DNA of 64,000 nt from Bacillota bacterium (GCA_030529825.1 JAUMWD010000003.1:119641-183640), one strand, 5' to 3'; counted from the first letter of the stretch, positions 1-8,839 are shown. Translations and numbers: made by a program. Notes: generated by a model not told the origin, from the letters alone.

Positions 1-1
1 A

Positions 2-808
2 CTTGCTTATCCTGAATTCCGCGCAGGCTTCGGAAAGGACAATCTGAACGCCCTGCTGACATCTATGGAAAACTATATTGCAGACGGCTATTCTCCCGAT
101 GCCTTCTTTTACAGGACTGCTCTGAGTGCGCTGAAGGCATATCAGGACAAGAACGCAGAATATGACTGCGTGAATGAAGAACTGAACGACCGCATCTCAA
201 AGCTTCCCGGCACTCCGAACGAGGTCGGAGGCGCTGTTAACTCCGGAATAATCAGTCAGGAGCAAGTGAAGCAGTTGGGATATGCCGACTTTATCCATAG
301 CCGCCACAGTATGCGCCATTTCTCCGAGGAGCCTCTGGATAAAGAGAGTCTTGAACGCGCGATAGCACTCGCCCAGCATACACCTTCCGCTTGTAACCGT
401 CAGGGCTGGCAGGCAAGAATAATTCTTGACAAGATACTGATTGACAAGGTGCTTGCCAATCAGAACGGAAACAGAGGCTTCGGGCATGAATTTACCGGCC
501 TTATTCTCGTTACGGGTGATTTGCGGTGCTTTAACAGAGACCGCGAGCTGTATCAGGTATATATTGACGGCGGTATGTATGCACAGAGCATTCTGAATGC
601 GCTCCATTATGAGCACATTGCATCTGTACCGCTTAGTGCGTCTCTGATTTCAACACAGGAAGAGAATGTAAGAAGATTGCTCAAAATCGGCAATTCTGAA
701 GAGCTTATTATGTTTATCGGCATCGGCAACTATCCGGAAGACGGTCTGACGGCAAGAAGCGAAAGAAGAGAAGCAGCTCCGATTTATTATTGCGGTGCAG
801 ATAAATAA
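2..808 (+). CDS. Nitroreductase-family protein, 5' end outside window
   Basis: The frame is open to the left edge, so the start codon lies upstream and 268 residues are visible. The middle holds a nitroreductase (FMN-dependent NAD(P)H oxidoreductase) fold: an Arg-rich 'SRHSMRHF' start, 'TPSACNRQGWQ' for FMN contact, 'YIDGGMYAQSILNAL' helix and a closing 'FIGIGNYPED'. About 80 residues precede the fold, a longer N-terminal extension than in stand-alone nitroreductases. Such extended forms occur in surface polysaccharide clusters, which fits the acyltransferase 59 bases downstream. Substrate cannot be read from sequence. Confidence 0.85.
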   Translation, partial: LAYPEFRAGFGKDNLNALLTSMENYIADGYSPDAFFYRTALSALKAYQDKNAEYDCVNEELNDRISKLPGTPNEVGGAVNSGIISQEQVKQLGYADFIHSRHSMRHFSEEPLDKESLERAIALAQHTPSACNRQGWQARIILDKILIDKVLANQNGNRGFGHEFTGLILVTGDLRCFNRDRELYQVYIDGGMYAQSILNALHYEHIASVPLSASLISTQEENVRRLLKIGNSEELIMFIGIGNYPEDGLTARSERREAAPIYYCGADK

Positions 809-867
809 TAAATATAAAAAGTAATGAAACGGCAAAAAGCGATTTGCTGTGAAAAAGGATAAAAGAT

Positions 868-1971
868 ATGGCACAAAGCTTAAACAGAGCAAATAATAAG
901 CGGAATTCCAGCATTGAACTGCTGAAGCTTATTGCTGTTTTACTGATTATCTGTTCTTCATCGTTACCGTTCGGTGTAACTTACGTGGGCGGCCACGATG
1001 ATGTATATGTAAATCTGAACAATACGCAGTTTTCGGCAACTCATATTATCTTTACGTTGTTCAGATGGTTCGGACAGATTGGAGACACACTGTTTATAGT
1101 GTGCTCTGCATGGTTTTTGTGCGATAGCCGCAGATTCAAACTGAATAAAGCGGCGAAGATGGTTGCTGACTCATGGATAATCTCTGTTGTCGGCCTGATT
1201 GCCGCGCTGCTTTTGCTGTCCCCCACAGTTTCCGAAATAATCAAATCGCTGTTTCCGGTAACCTTCCAGATGAACTGGTTTGTCGGGTGCTATATTATCT
1301 ATTATCTTATTCATCCGCTCCTTAACAAAGCGGTTGAAGACCTGAACGACAAAGCGTTCAGACGGTTCGTAATAATACTGTTTGTCGCATATAGCGTAGT
1401 CGGCACAGCCCTGAAGCTTTATTACTTTACAAATCTTGTCGCGTTTATCTGCATTCACTATTTTGTTTCATATTATAAGAGGTACGGCAGAGATAAACTC
1501 AGCCAAAATAAAGATTATCTGATTGTATCGGTTTCCGCCGCAGTGATTATAGGGTGGATTGTATGCGTCAATTATCTCGGAGAACGCATCAGCATAGTAA
1601 GCACAAAAAACCTTTTCGGATGCACATTCATAAATCCGATAATCGTGCTGCTTGGAATCGCGGCACTTGACCTGGCGGTAAGAAAAGAATTCCACAATCG
1701 CGCAATAAATGCAATCGCAAAATACTCCCTGCTCATTTATCTTTTCCATGCTAATTACTTCTGGCTGACATACGGTAAGTATCATCTGCAGGAAGCTCTG
1801 CTCGACTTAGGTATTGGAAGGCTTGGCATTGTTTTGATTGTCATTGCGATTTATTCCGTAGCTACAGTGCTTCTGTCAGCCGCATATGAGATTAGTGCAG
1901 GCAAAGTCACTGCCGCACTATCTGTGAAAATTGCGGCGAAGGACCTGAGCTGCGCCGGCAATGTAAAATAA
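868..1971 (+). CDS. Acyltransferase 3 family membrane protein
   Basis: A 367-residue polytopic protein with about ten hydrophobic segments and the acyltransferase 3 (OafA/WecH-like) start 'NSSIELLKLIAVLLIIC', a short basic stretch running into the first helix. Members move acetyl or other acyl groups across the membrane onto sugars or other surface molecules. The conserved His often found in the first helix is not obvious here (ICSSS occupies the place), so activity is uncertain. It lies between a nitroreductase and a metallophosphoesterase; the stop is followed one base later by the next start, so the two are probably co-transcribed. Confidence 0.8.
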   Translation: MAQSLNRANNKRNSSIELLKLIAVLLIICSSSLPFGVTYVGGHDDVYVNLNNTQFSATHIIFTLFRWFGQIGDTLFIVCSAWFLCDSRRFKLNKAAKMVADSWIISVVGLIAALLLLSPTVSEIIKSLFPVTFQMNWFVGCYIIYYLIHPLLNKAVEDLNDKAFRRFVIILFVAYSVVGTALKLYYFTNLVAFICIHYFVSYYKRYGRDKLSQNKDYLIVSVSAAVIIGWIVCVNYLGERISIVSTKNLFGCTFINPIIVLLGIAALDLAVRKEFHNRAINAIAKYSLLIYLFHANYFWLTYGKYHLQEALLDLGIGRLGIVLIVIAIYSVATVLLSAAYEISAGKVTAALSVKIAAKDLSCAGNVK

Positions 1972-1972
1972 T

Positions 1973-2830
1973 ATGAAGAAAAAATATGTAATGATAATAA
2001 TTGCTTCGATAATAGCGTTGTGCGCAATACTGATGTCGGTATCTGCTGTTGTGTGCTCACAATCTCTGAAGGTAACTGACTATAGTATATCGGCAGAGGG
2101 ACTTAACAGCGAGCTGAAAATTGTATGCATTTCCGATTTGCACAGTAAAGAGTACGGCAATGCCAATGAAAAGCTGTTAAGCCTGATAGCAGAGCAAAAG
2201 CCCGATGCAATATTTGCAAACGGCGATATGATAAACCGCGATGCAACGGAAGCTGAAATACAGCAATTCCTTGATTTGCTGACAGCGCTTATAAAAACCG
2301 CTCCCGTATTCTATTCCACGGGCAACCACGAGGTTGACTATATGGCGGAGCACGGCGATGCACTTCTTGACCGAATTGCCGAAACGGGAGCAACAGTTCT
2401 GTATGACAATTATGTTGAGACTGAAATAGCAGGGAATACTATACGCATCGGCGGTACCAGCGGGCATTACCGTGATTTGAACTGGGAAGAGCAGCTTGAC
2501 TATGCAATGCAGGAGGAGATAGGAAATACGGACATTCCGGCAGTAGTAATGATGCATATGCCCGAAAATGTTGTTATGGATTGCGCGCGTGAAAATTGGA
2601 ATGCCGATTTGTATATCAGCGGGCACACCCACGGCGGAGTGATGAGACTTCCTCTTGTCGGCGGAATTGTTGCACCCACGCAAGGATTGTTTCCAAAATA
2701 TGATTACGGTCAGTATCTTATAGACGGGCGGCTTAATCTGATAATATCGTCCGGCCTTGCGGGCTACAACTGGATACCGAGAGTGTTTAATAAGCCTGAG
2801 ATTTGTGTTATTTCACTTTCACCGACATAA
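1973..2830 (+). CDS. Membrane-anchored metallophosphoesterase (YkuE-like)
   Basis: A 285-residue calcineurin-like phosphoesterase. An N-terminal hydrophobic helix (about residues 5-28) should anchor it at the membrane with the catalytic part outside. The metal-binding motifs are complete and in order: 'ISDLH', 'NGDM', 'TGNHE', 'MMHMPE' and 'SGHTHGG'. Family members include YkuE/LpxH-like enzymes acting on phosphoesters in the envelope. It begins one base after the acyltransferase stop and ends just before a strong terminator, so it closes this operon. Confidence 0.88.
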   Translation: MKKKYVMIIIASIIALCAILMSVSAVVCSQSLKVTDYSISAEGLNSELKIVCISDLHSKEYGNANEKLLSLIAEQKPDAIFANGDMINRDATEAEIQQFLDLLTALIKTAPVFYSTGNHEVDYMAEHGDALLDRIAETGATVLYDNYVETEIAGNTIRIGGTSGHYRDLNWEEQLDYAMQEEIGNTDIPAVVMMHMPENVVMDCARENWNADLYISGHTHGGVMRLPLVGGIVAPTQGLFPKYDYGQYLIDGRLNLIISSGLAGYNWIPRVFNKPEICVISLSPT

Positions 2831-2837
2831 GCACAAG

Positions 2838-2870
2838 AAGCACACTGAGTAAACAGTGTGCTTCTTTTTT
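2838..2870. terminator. Bidirectional intrinsic terminator
   Basis: Perfect 10-bp stem AAGCACACTG / CAGTGTGCTT with a short loop and a following T run. It ends the phosphoesterase operon and, read the other way, lies just past the stop of the minus-strand cassette. Confidence 0.85.
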
Positions 2871-2879
2871 GCTATTGTA

Positions 2880-3056
2880 TTATTCTTCTTCCTCGGGCTC
2901 GGCTACCTCATACCAGCCGTCAACAATATCCACATCTACGCAACCGAAAAAATCTGTTCCGTTTTGTGTAAGCAGATATCCCGCATCTGCAAAAAGGCGT
3001 GTTTTGTTTACGGTCTCTCCGGTGCCGAGAGTCCAGGTCGCATTCTTTATTCGCAT
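2880..3056 (-). CDS. Small acidic protein of a phage tail-fibre cassette
   Basis: A 58-residue frame starting ATG at 3056 and ending in a Glu-rich tail (EPEEEE). The text contains 'GTGETVNKTRLFADAG' and 'TQNGTDFFGCV'. It starts 8 bases after the stop of the leucine-rich-repeat gene on the same strand, so it is the third gene of that cassette. Similar short proteins follow tail-fibre genes in Clostridia phages; this placement is from general knowledge and no function is assigned. Confidence 0.6.
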   Translation of the reverse strand: MRIKNATWTLGTGETVNKTRLFADAGYLLTQNGTDFFGCVDVDIVDGWYEVAEPEEEE

Positions 3057-3064
3057 AGTTCACC

Positions 3065-3883
3065 TCACGGATTACTTGTAATTATTGTTTCGCCTGCGCT
3101 GTAGTTAACACCTGCATAAGCTGTGTCTTCGCTTGCCTTAATTATGATTGTGGCATTAGCTGCACCGCTTCGCAATCCGGTCAGGCAGACATTGGCATAT
3201 GCGCCGCTGCAATAGGCGGTTATGACAAGCTCTTCCTGAGTGCAGTCTCTTGCGGGCTGACCTATTTGCGTGATGCCATAACCTTCGGAGCCCAACTGAA
3301 CTTCAGTCAATGCGGTTGCGCCTCTGAATGTGCCGTATGACGAGTTCGTGTGGTATTTTACCGCGAAGGGTAAAAAAAGACTTGTAAGATTTGCACCTGA
3401 AAAAACGGTTTCGGAAGCACCGCTCAAATCGGAAGCATAGCAGGTGATTGACGAAAATCCGCACAATTTGAAAGCTCCGCTGCCTACTGAGGTGCAGGAT
3501 ATTGGAAGTTCAATAGGAAAGTGATTTGCCGCATTGCGCCCGCAGGTCATAAAGGCATACGGAGCAATGGCGGTTAAGGTGCTTTTGAATGCAATCTTTT
3601 CAAGCCACGATGACCATATGCGCGCATTTACATCGGTTCGGGAGCTGCCAAATTGATACTGCTCAACTGATGTTCCATAAAAATCTACCTCTGTTGCGCA
3701 GCCGTCAGAATCTCTTGCGGTCACAACAATTCCATCGGAAACGGAAGCATCTCCGCCGTGGATAGAATGGATTTTCTCCGCAAGCAGACCGGATGTAATA
3801 GGACAATTGCTGCCGGTTTTGATTCTCAATTCATTGCATGCATTTTCATAGTCGGAGTAGGGCATCACTGCATACCTGTTCAT
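3065..3883 (-). CDS. Leucine-rich-repeat tail-fibre-like protein
   Basis: A 272-residue protein. The N-terminal 45 residues ('YAVMPYSDYENACNELRIKTG') match the short attachment segment that starts many Clostridia phage tail-fibre or baseplate proteins. The rest contains degenerate BspA-type repeats of the form 'LTAIAPYAFMTCG', 'CTSVGSGAFKLCG' and 'ATALTEVQLGSEG'. There is no signal peptide or anchor. Its start overlaps the stop of the collagen-like gene by four bases, showing translational coupling. Adhesion or receptor recognition is a reasonable inference, not a demonstrated role. Confidence 0.65.
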   Translation of the reverse strand: MNRYAVMPYSDYENACNELRIKTGSNCPITSGLLAEKIHSIHGGDASVSDGIVVTARDSDGCATEVDFYGTSVEQYQFGSSRTDVNARIWSSWLEKIAFKSTLTAIAPYAFMTCGRNAANHFPIELPISCTSVGSGAFKLCGFSSITCYASDLSGASETVFSGANLTSLFLPFAVKYHTNSSYGTFRGATALTEVQLGSEGYGITQIGQPARDCTQEELVITAYCSGAYANVCLTGLRSGAANATIIIKASEDTAYAGVNYSAGETIITSNP

Positions 3884-4560
3884 GCGCCCACCTCCGAAAC
3901 ATCAACAAAATTAGACAGAACCTCGTTGACAATGTATTCCTTATCTGCATCAGTCCAGTAATCAACATCTCGCACGGGAGTGTAACCATTTTCACCATCG
4001 GCACCATCGTGGCCGTTGATGCCGTTAGCCCCGTCGGTGCCGTTAATGCCGTCTTCACCCTTCAAAGATGCGAGCCATTCGGTAACGGTGCCTTCGTAGC
4101 CGTTTTCTACAGCAAGCTCATATGCGGATTTGCCGTTTGAACCGCCGGTCCCGCTGCCGCTGTTGTTCTTCAGCTGCTCGACATCGTCCACAAGGGTGTC
4201 GATGACATCGGGAGTTGCTTCGCGTTGCTCGGCGACGATAGCTGCTGCAAGGCTTGGCTTCACATTGCCGATTAACGCGTTTTCGGTGCAGAGCACAAGC
4301 TCACCGCCGGAAGTCGTGCCGCGAAGAGACACATACAGTTCGCCTGCTTCCTGCAGCACCTCCCAGGGAATGGGGCAAATGTCACTGTCAAGTAAAACAG
4401 ATACACTGTTGCTGCCGTTTTTAAATATGGCTGTTTTGGCCAATCTGTCCCAACCATCGAGAAAGCGGAAGCCTACCGAAAGAGAATTGACATTTCCTGC
4501 CGCAAGAGTATCACGACTTGATATTTGCAGCGAAGTTTTGTTAATACTTATCTTAGTCAA
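3880..4560 (-). CDS. Collagen-like phage baseplate/tail-fibre protein
   Basis: A 226-residue protein with a TTG start preceded by AGAGGTGAT about 8 bases upstream. Residues 1-130 resemble the N-terminal domain of phage upper-baseplate proteins, residues about 145-165 are the phage tail segment 'SAYELAVENGYEGTVTEWL', and a run of about nine Gly-X-Y triplets follows (GED GIN GTD GAN GIN GHD GAD GEN GYT). The C-terminus 'DVDYWTDADKEYIVNEVLS' is also typical of tail fibres. It heads the cassette. No other phage structural or lysis gene is nearby. Confidence 0.7.
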   Translation of the reverse strand: MTKISINKTSLQISSRDTLAAGNVNSLSVGFRFLDGWDRLAKTAIFKNGSNSVSVLLDSDICPIPWEVLQEAGELYVSLRGTTSGGELVLCTENALIGNVKPSLAAAIVAEQREATPDVIDTLVDDVEQLKNNSGSGTGGSNGKSAYELAVENGYEGTVTEWLASLKGEDGINGTDGANGINGHDGADGENGYTPVRDVDYWTDADKEYIVNEVLSNFVDVSEVGA

Positions 4561-4701
4561 ATTTTATCACCTCTCACCCATAGTCTACATTGGAACCAAA
4601 CTTGCACGTTTGCGTACAACAAAAAATGTTTACAATAGGAAAACTTGCGAAATCGGGGCGTAGAGGATATAATTAGACAAATCTATAAGGACGGTGAAGT
4701 A

Positions 4702-5652
4702 ATGAAACCTTCACTCTATATCGTAATTCCCTGCTATAACGAGCGGGAGGTGCTGCCCATAACGGCACCCATGTTTCTGAATAAACTTACGCAGCTTGTC
4801 GCCGAGGACAAAATTTCCGATGACAGCCGCATAATGTTCGTCAATGACGGCAGCAAGGACGATACATGGAATATAATCTGCGAGCTTGCTAAATCCGACG
4901 AGCATTTCATCGGCATATCCCAGAGTCGCAATCGAGGCCATCAGAACGCCGTTCTTGCGGGCCTCATGGAGGCGAAGGACAAATGCGATATAACCATATC
5001 CGTTGACTGCGACGGCCAGGACGATATTAACGCCATGGACAAAATGGTTGAGGAATATATTGGCGGCTGCGAGGTGGTTTACGGCGTGCGCTCAAGCCGC
5101 GAAAAGGACACGTTTTTTAAGCGCACCACCGCCCAGGGCTTTTACAGATTCCTATCTGGCATGGGCGCAGAGGTGGTGTACAACCACGCGGATTACCGCC
5201 TCATAAGCTCAAAGGTGCTGCAGGAGCTTGCAAATTTCAAAGAGGTCAATCTGTTTCTTCGTGGCATGATTCCCCTTGTGGGCTTTAAGAGCACTACTGT
5301 GGAATATGCCCGCACCGAAAGGCTGGCAGGAGAGAGCAAGTACCCCTTGAGAAAAATGCTGTCCCTTGCCGTTGACGGTGTCACAAGCCTTTCCGTAAAG
5401 CCCCTGAGGCTTATTACGGGCTTTGGCGTGATTGTGGCATTAATCAGCTTTGTCGGCTGCCTCTGGGCGCTCATAACGGCACTGTGCGGCAAAGCGGTAG
5501 CAGGCTGGGCGAGCATGACCTGCATAATCTGCTTCGTCAGCGGCGTGCAGCTGATCTGTCTGGGCATCATCGGTGAGTATATCGGAAAAATTTATATGGA
5601 AACAAAAGGCCGTCCGAGATATATTATCTCCCAGCGGACATGGGAAGAATAG
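4702..5652 (+). CDS. GtrB-like polyprenyl-phosphate glycosyltransferase (GT2)
   Basis: A 316-residue family 2 glycosyltransferase that should load a sugar from a nucleotide donor onto polyprenyl phosphate at the inner membrane face. It starts 'LYIVIPCYNEREVLP' and carries 'FVNDGSKDDTW', the metal-binding 'SVDCDGQDDI' and two C-terminal transmembrane helices (about residues 225-250 and 260-290), the GtrB/DPM1 arrangement. I chose ATG 4702 because the family begins just before 'YIVIPCYNE'; the frame is open further upstream without a family match. The GtrA partner lies immediately downstream on the opposite strand. Confidence 0.88.
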   Translation: MKPSLYIVIPCYNEREVLPITAPMFLNKLTQLVAEDKISDDSRIMFVNDGSKDDTWNIICELAKSDEHFIGISQSRNRGHQNAVLAGLMEAKDKCDITISVDCDGQDDINAMDKMVEEYIGGCEVVYGVRSSREKDTFFKRTTAQGFYRFLSGMGAEVVYNHADYRLISSKVLQELANFKEVNLFLRGMIPLVGFKSTTVEYARTERLAGESKYPLRKMLSLAVDGVTSLSVKPLRLITGFGVIVALISFVGCLWALITALCGKAVAGWASMTCIICFVSGVQLICLGIIGEYIGKIYMETKGRPRYIISQRTWEE

Positions 5653-5660
5653 GATAATAA

Positions 5661-5690
5661 AAGCAGACCTGATAAAAGGTCTGCTTTTTG
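5661..5690. terminator. Intrinsic terminator between convergent genes
   Basis: Stem AGCAGACC / GGTCTGCT with an 8-base loop and T5 on the plus strand. It sits between the GtrB-like stop and the GtrA-like stop and can serve both. Confidence 0.85.
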
Positions 5691-5691
5691 C

Positions 5692-6105
5692 TTATTGTTC
5701 AGTTTTCTTAAATGCAAAAAATCTCTGCCCAAGGTAATTGAGAAGTGTAAACAACACCATTCCCACAAGCATGGCGACGTTTTCCTGAATTGACACACTT
5801 GCACCCGAAAGCAGATGCAATACCAGCGGCTTTGCAATGCCGTAGGCGATGAGATAGCACAGCAATATGTTCAGCACGAACCTGCCGATTACGCCCCAGC
5901 TGCGCTCCTTATATCTGAAGGTGTAATATTTATTTAGGAAGTAGCTGAGGATGCTGCCGAAAAAGTAATTTGATGCCGAGGAAAACCAGTAGCTAAGATG
6001 AAAAAGATTATAGAAGGTGAACATTATGGCGGCACCGAACAGAGTGTTAATGATGCCTACGAGAATGAATTTCCAGAATGTTTTGTCCAAAAGCTTTTTC
6101 AGCAT
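5692..6105 (-). CDS. GtrA-like membrane protein
   Basis: A 137-residue protein with four hydrophobic helices, starting 'KTFWKFILVGIINTLFGAAI' and containing 'SYFLNKYYTFRYKERSWGV', the family signature of a basic loop after helix 2. GtrA proteins are thought to flip lipid-linked sugars made by a GtrB-type enzyme. It lies tail-to-tail with such an enzyme (4702-5652), so the pair probably decorates a surface glycan, though they are not one transcript. Confidence 0.82.
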   Translation of the reverse strand: MLKKLLDKTFWKFILVGIINTLFGAAIMFTFYNLFHLSYWFSSASNYFFGSILSYFLNKYYTFRYKERSWGVIGRFVLNILLCYLIAYGIAKPLVLHLLSGASVSIQENVAMLVGMVLFTLLNYLGQRFFAFKKTEQ

Positions 6106-6260
6106 GACCGTACCTCAGAAAATAATCTGCTATTATTATACTACACTTGTCAATAAAAAACGCACCGCCGCCAAATGCCCGCATTGACTAAAATGTGCTT
6201 ACGCAATATAATTAAATCGATATGAAGCAATGCAAGTAATACACTGCAGGAGTGAAACAG

Positions 6261-7430
6261 ATGATAAATGAAGTTCTGCTAAACTGCATATCTGCGTTTC
6301 TCAGGGGAGAGAAGCTGACCGCCGAGCTGCGCGATGATGAGTGGCAGGAGCTTATTGATAAATCTGCCCAGCAGAAGGTAACGCCCATGGTATATGAGGC
6401 CCTCGGAAATGCAATGCCCGACGGATTGAAAAAGGCGTGCAAGTCAACAGTCCTGCAAATTGTTGCGGGGCAGCTGCAGAAAACTGCAGAGTTTTTGAAT
6501 GTGTATAAGCAGCTTGCCGAAACGGGCATTACTCCGCTGGTTGTCAAGGGTATAATCTGCCGCTCGGTTTATGATAAGCCCGAATACCGCAGCTCCGCTG
6601 ACGAGGATTTATTCATCCCGCTTGAGCAGTATCCTGCGTTCCATGAAAAGATGCTGGAGCTAGGCTTCAAGGCAAATGAGCCTGATTATAAAAATGCTCA
6701 TGAGGAGCGATATATGAGGGGCTGCCTGCTGGCTGAGGGACATTGGGAGCTGTTCCCCCAGGAAAACGATGCCCTCAACGCCCTTAATGCCTATTCCGAG
6801 AGCTTCTGGGCAAGAGCCTGCACACAGACGGTTGAGGGCGTGGAGATGAAAGTCCCCGAGCCCACGGACCACATGATTTTTCTGCTCCTCCATACCTATA
6901 AGCACTTCATTTCCTCCGGTGTGGGTGTGCGGCAGATATGCGATATTGCTCAATGGTCAAAGCATTACGAGCTTGACTTGACGCGCATCCGTGAGGCAAT
7001 GAAATCCATGCATGGCGAATATTTTGCCGCGGCGCTGTTCGACGCAGGGGAGAAGTACTTCGGAATGACCTTCCCCGAGGGCTGGGAGCGGGCGGACAGC
7101 ACCGAGCTTCTGAAGGATGCCCTTGACGGCGGCATATACGGCTCGGCTGATATGAGCCGAAAGCACAGCGGAAGCATCACTCTGGGCGCGGTGGAATCAG
7201 CGCATAAGGATAAAAAAGGTATTCCCCTTATGAGCGCCTTGTTCCCCAACAGAGCGATTATGGAAATGAGCTATCCCTGGGTGAAGAAAAGCGGAGCTCT
7301 TCTGCCCGTGGCCTGGGGCGCGAGGATTATCCGCTATATAGGCGAGAGAGGCAATGACAACACCGCCGCCGAGAGCATGAAAATCGGCAGCGAGCGCCTT
7401 GAATTGCTGAAAAAATACAGGATTATCTGA
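6261..7430 (+). CDS. NTP_transf_5-type nucleotidyltransferase-fold protein
   Basis: A 389-residue protein of the uncharacterised nucleotidyltransferase family NTP_transf_5. Visible signatures are 'VTPMVYEAL' near residue 40, 'TPLVVKGIICRSVYDKP' near 100 and the acidic 'RSSADEDLFI' that forms the putative metal site, then 'HWELFP' and 'PTDHMIFLLLHTYKHF'. A GTG nine bases upstream is in frame, but AGGAG is correctly spaced for ATG 6261. Members occur in polysaccharide and peptide-modification loci; substrate unknown. Confidence 0.78.
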   Translation: MINEVLLNCISAFLRGEKLTAELRDDEWQELIDKSAQQKVTPMVYEALGNAMPDGLKKACKSTVLQIVAGQLQKTAEFLNVYKQLAETGITPLVVKGIICRSVYDKPEYRSSADEDLFIPLEQYPAFHEKMLELGFKANEPDYKNAHEERYMRGCLLAEGHWELFPQENDALNALNAYSESFWARACTQTVEGVEMKVPEPTDHMIFLLLHTYKHFISSGVGVRQICDIAQWSKHYELDLTRIREAMKSMHGEYFAAALFDAGEKYFGMTFPEGWERADSTELLKDALDGGIYGSADMSRKHSGSITLGAVESAHKDKKGIPLMSALFPNRAIMEMSYPWVKKSGALLPVAWGARIIRYIGERGNDNTAAESMKIGSERLELLKKYRII

Positions 7431-7473
7431 GGCACTTGAAAAATAAGTGAAGGCTTGTTAATTCACATACAGC

Positions 7474-7504
7474 AAAAGGCAATCACGAAAGTGTTTGCCT
7501 TTTT
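7474..7504 (+). terminator. Intrinsic terminator
   Basis: Near-perfect stem AAAAGGCAATCAC / GTGTTTGCCTTTT capped by GAAA, followed by a T run. It ends the NTP_transf_5 transcript. Confidence 0.8.
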
Positions 7505-7535
7505 GATTAACCATGCGCCTGCGGCATGGTTAATC
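7505..7535. repeat. 12-bp inverted repeat
   Basis: GATTAACCATGC and GCATGGTTAATC form a perfect 12-bp stem with a 7-base loop, directly after the terminator. No T run follows. From here to 7790 I see no gene; one short frame (7622-7822) has neither a ribosome site nor recognisable protein content. Confidence 0.6.
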
Positions 7536-7791
7536 TGATATGCTTCCAGTGAGATATTTGTCAAAAAATTTAGGTTTCTTCACATGAGTAATCGTCATCA
7601 ATATGTACATAACCTGCGCCTGTGCGTTGTTCAATTTGCATAAGAATTAGGGCGGTTTCTTCGAAAGGTGACAATGGGGCCTGTAAGGGGTCATTACTGA
7701 GGATTTTTGTGGTTATTGAGGAAAATTGTAGAAAACCATTGAAAATACAGGCTTTTTTAATAATTGATAATTCACATCAAGAACGTCAAGA

Positions 7792-7809
7792 TTTGCCGAT
7801 ATCGGCAAA
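7792..7809. promoter_or_regulatory. 18-bp perfect palindrome, candidate operator of fic
   Basis: TTTGCCGATATCGGCAAA is its own reverse complement. It lies 28 bases upstream of the -35 box of the fic promoter, and its half TTTGCCGAT recurs at 7845-7853 inside the promoter spacer. The arrangement suggests repressor binding at two sites. Confidence 0.55.
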
Positions 7810-7837
7810 AACATTCAAATGACAACGCTAAATATAA

Positions 7838-7866
7838 TTGATATTTTGCCGATAATTTGCTATACT
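7838..7866 (+). promoter_or_regulatory. Sigma-A promoter of the fic gene
   Basis: TTGATA and TATACT are separated by exactly 17 bases, 28 bases before the chosen start codon. The -10 box runs into a second small inverted repeat, TACTAT-GT-ATAGTA (7863-7876). Confidence 0.75.
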
Positions 7867-7894
7867 ATGTATAGTAATGAAAGCGAGGCGTGCT

Positions 7895-8791
7895 ATGAAA
7901 TTCATATCTGTTGCAGAAGCGGCAAAAAAATGGGGAATATCTGAGCGAAGTGTGCGAAACTATTGTTCCGAAGGAAGAATTAAGGACGCGTTTCTTACCG
8001 GAAAGACATGGAATATTCCAGAAACCGCTGTTAAGCCTGACCGACTCAATAAGCATATTGAAACGCCTAAAACACTTTTGGATGTACTGAAAGCAGAAAA
8101 GATTACAAAATTGAGTGGCGGTATTTATCATAAAACACAGATTGACTTAACCTATAATTCCAACCACATTGAAGGCAGCAGACTCACCCATGACCAGACA
8201 CGATATATCTTTGAGACGAATACCATCGGCGTATCGGATATGACTGTGAAAGTAGATGATGTGGTAGAGACGGCTAATCACTTCAAATGCATTGATATGA
8301 TTATTGACAGCGCCGCCTATGCTCCCAGCGAGACATTTGTTAAGCAACTTCATGCTGTGCTGAAAAATGGAACATCCGATTCCCGCCTCGATTGGTTTGC
8401 AGTAGGTGATTACAAAGTGCTTCCTAACGAGGTCGGCGGTGTAAGTACAGTTGCACCTGAAGAAGTCAGCGCACAAATGAAGAAGCTGCTTTCCGAATAT
8501 AATGCAATTAAGGAAAAAACATTAGACGACCTGCTTGATTTCCACTACCGATTTGAACGCATTCACCCCTTTCAGGACGGAAACGGAAGGGTAGGCAGAC
8601 TGATACTTTTTAAAGAGTGTCTAAGGAACAACATTGTGCCGTTCATAATTGAGGACGATCTCAAATTATTCTATTACCGGGGATTAAAAGAATGGCAGAA
8701 CGAGCGAGGATATCTGAGAGATACTTGCTTGTCGGCACAGGATAGATTTAAGAAATATCTCGATTATTTCAAGGTGCCGTATGAAGACTAA
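7895..8791 (+). CDS. Class II Fic protein with N-terminal HTH
   Basis: A 298-residue Fic-domain protein, expected to transfer AMP (or a related group) from a nucleotide to a protein hydroxyl. Residues 1-50 form a MerR-like helix-turn-helix ('VAEAAKKWGISERSVRNYCSEGRI'). The catalytic loop HPFQDGNGRVGR is at 224-235, complete with the His and the anion-binding segment. An inhibitory motif S-N-H-I-E-G (89-94) fits the class II consensus [S/T]xxxE[G/N], so the enzyme should be self-inhibited. The ATG at 7895 is chosen over 7877 because the domain and the spacing from GCGAGG fit. The HTH plus upstream palindromes suggest autoregulation. Confidence 0.85.
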   Translation: MKFISVAEAAKKWGISERSVRNYCSEGRIKDAFLTGKTWNIPETAVKPDRLNKHIETPKTLLDVLKAEKITKLSGGIYHKTQIDLTYNSNHIEGSRLTHDQTRYIFETNTIGVSDMTVKVDDVVETANHFKCIDMIIDSAAYAPSETFVKQLHAVLKNGTSDSRLDWFAVGDYKVLPNEVGGVSTVAPEEVSAQMKKLLSEYNAIKEKTLDDLLDFHYRFERIHPFQDGNGRVGRLILFKECLRNNIVPFIIEDDLKLFYYRGLKEWQNERGYLRDTCLSAQDRFKKYLDYFKVPYED

Positions 8792-8805
8792 AATATAAAG
8801 CATAC

Positions 8806-8839
8806 AACCACGGACAGGTCCATCACCTGCCCGTGGTTG
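8806..8839 (+). terminator. Hairpin after fic
   Basis: ACCACGG-A-CAGGT pairs with ACCTG-C-CCGTGGT, one mismatch, followed by a weak T-rich stretch. Confidence 0.65.

Noticed and set aside
7622-7822. 66-codon frame before fic
   Set aside because: No ribosome site or protein-like content, and it runs through the candidate operator.
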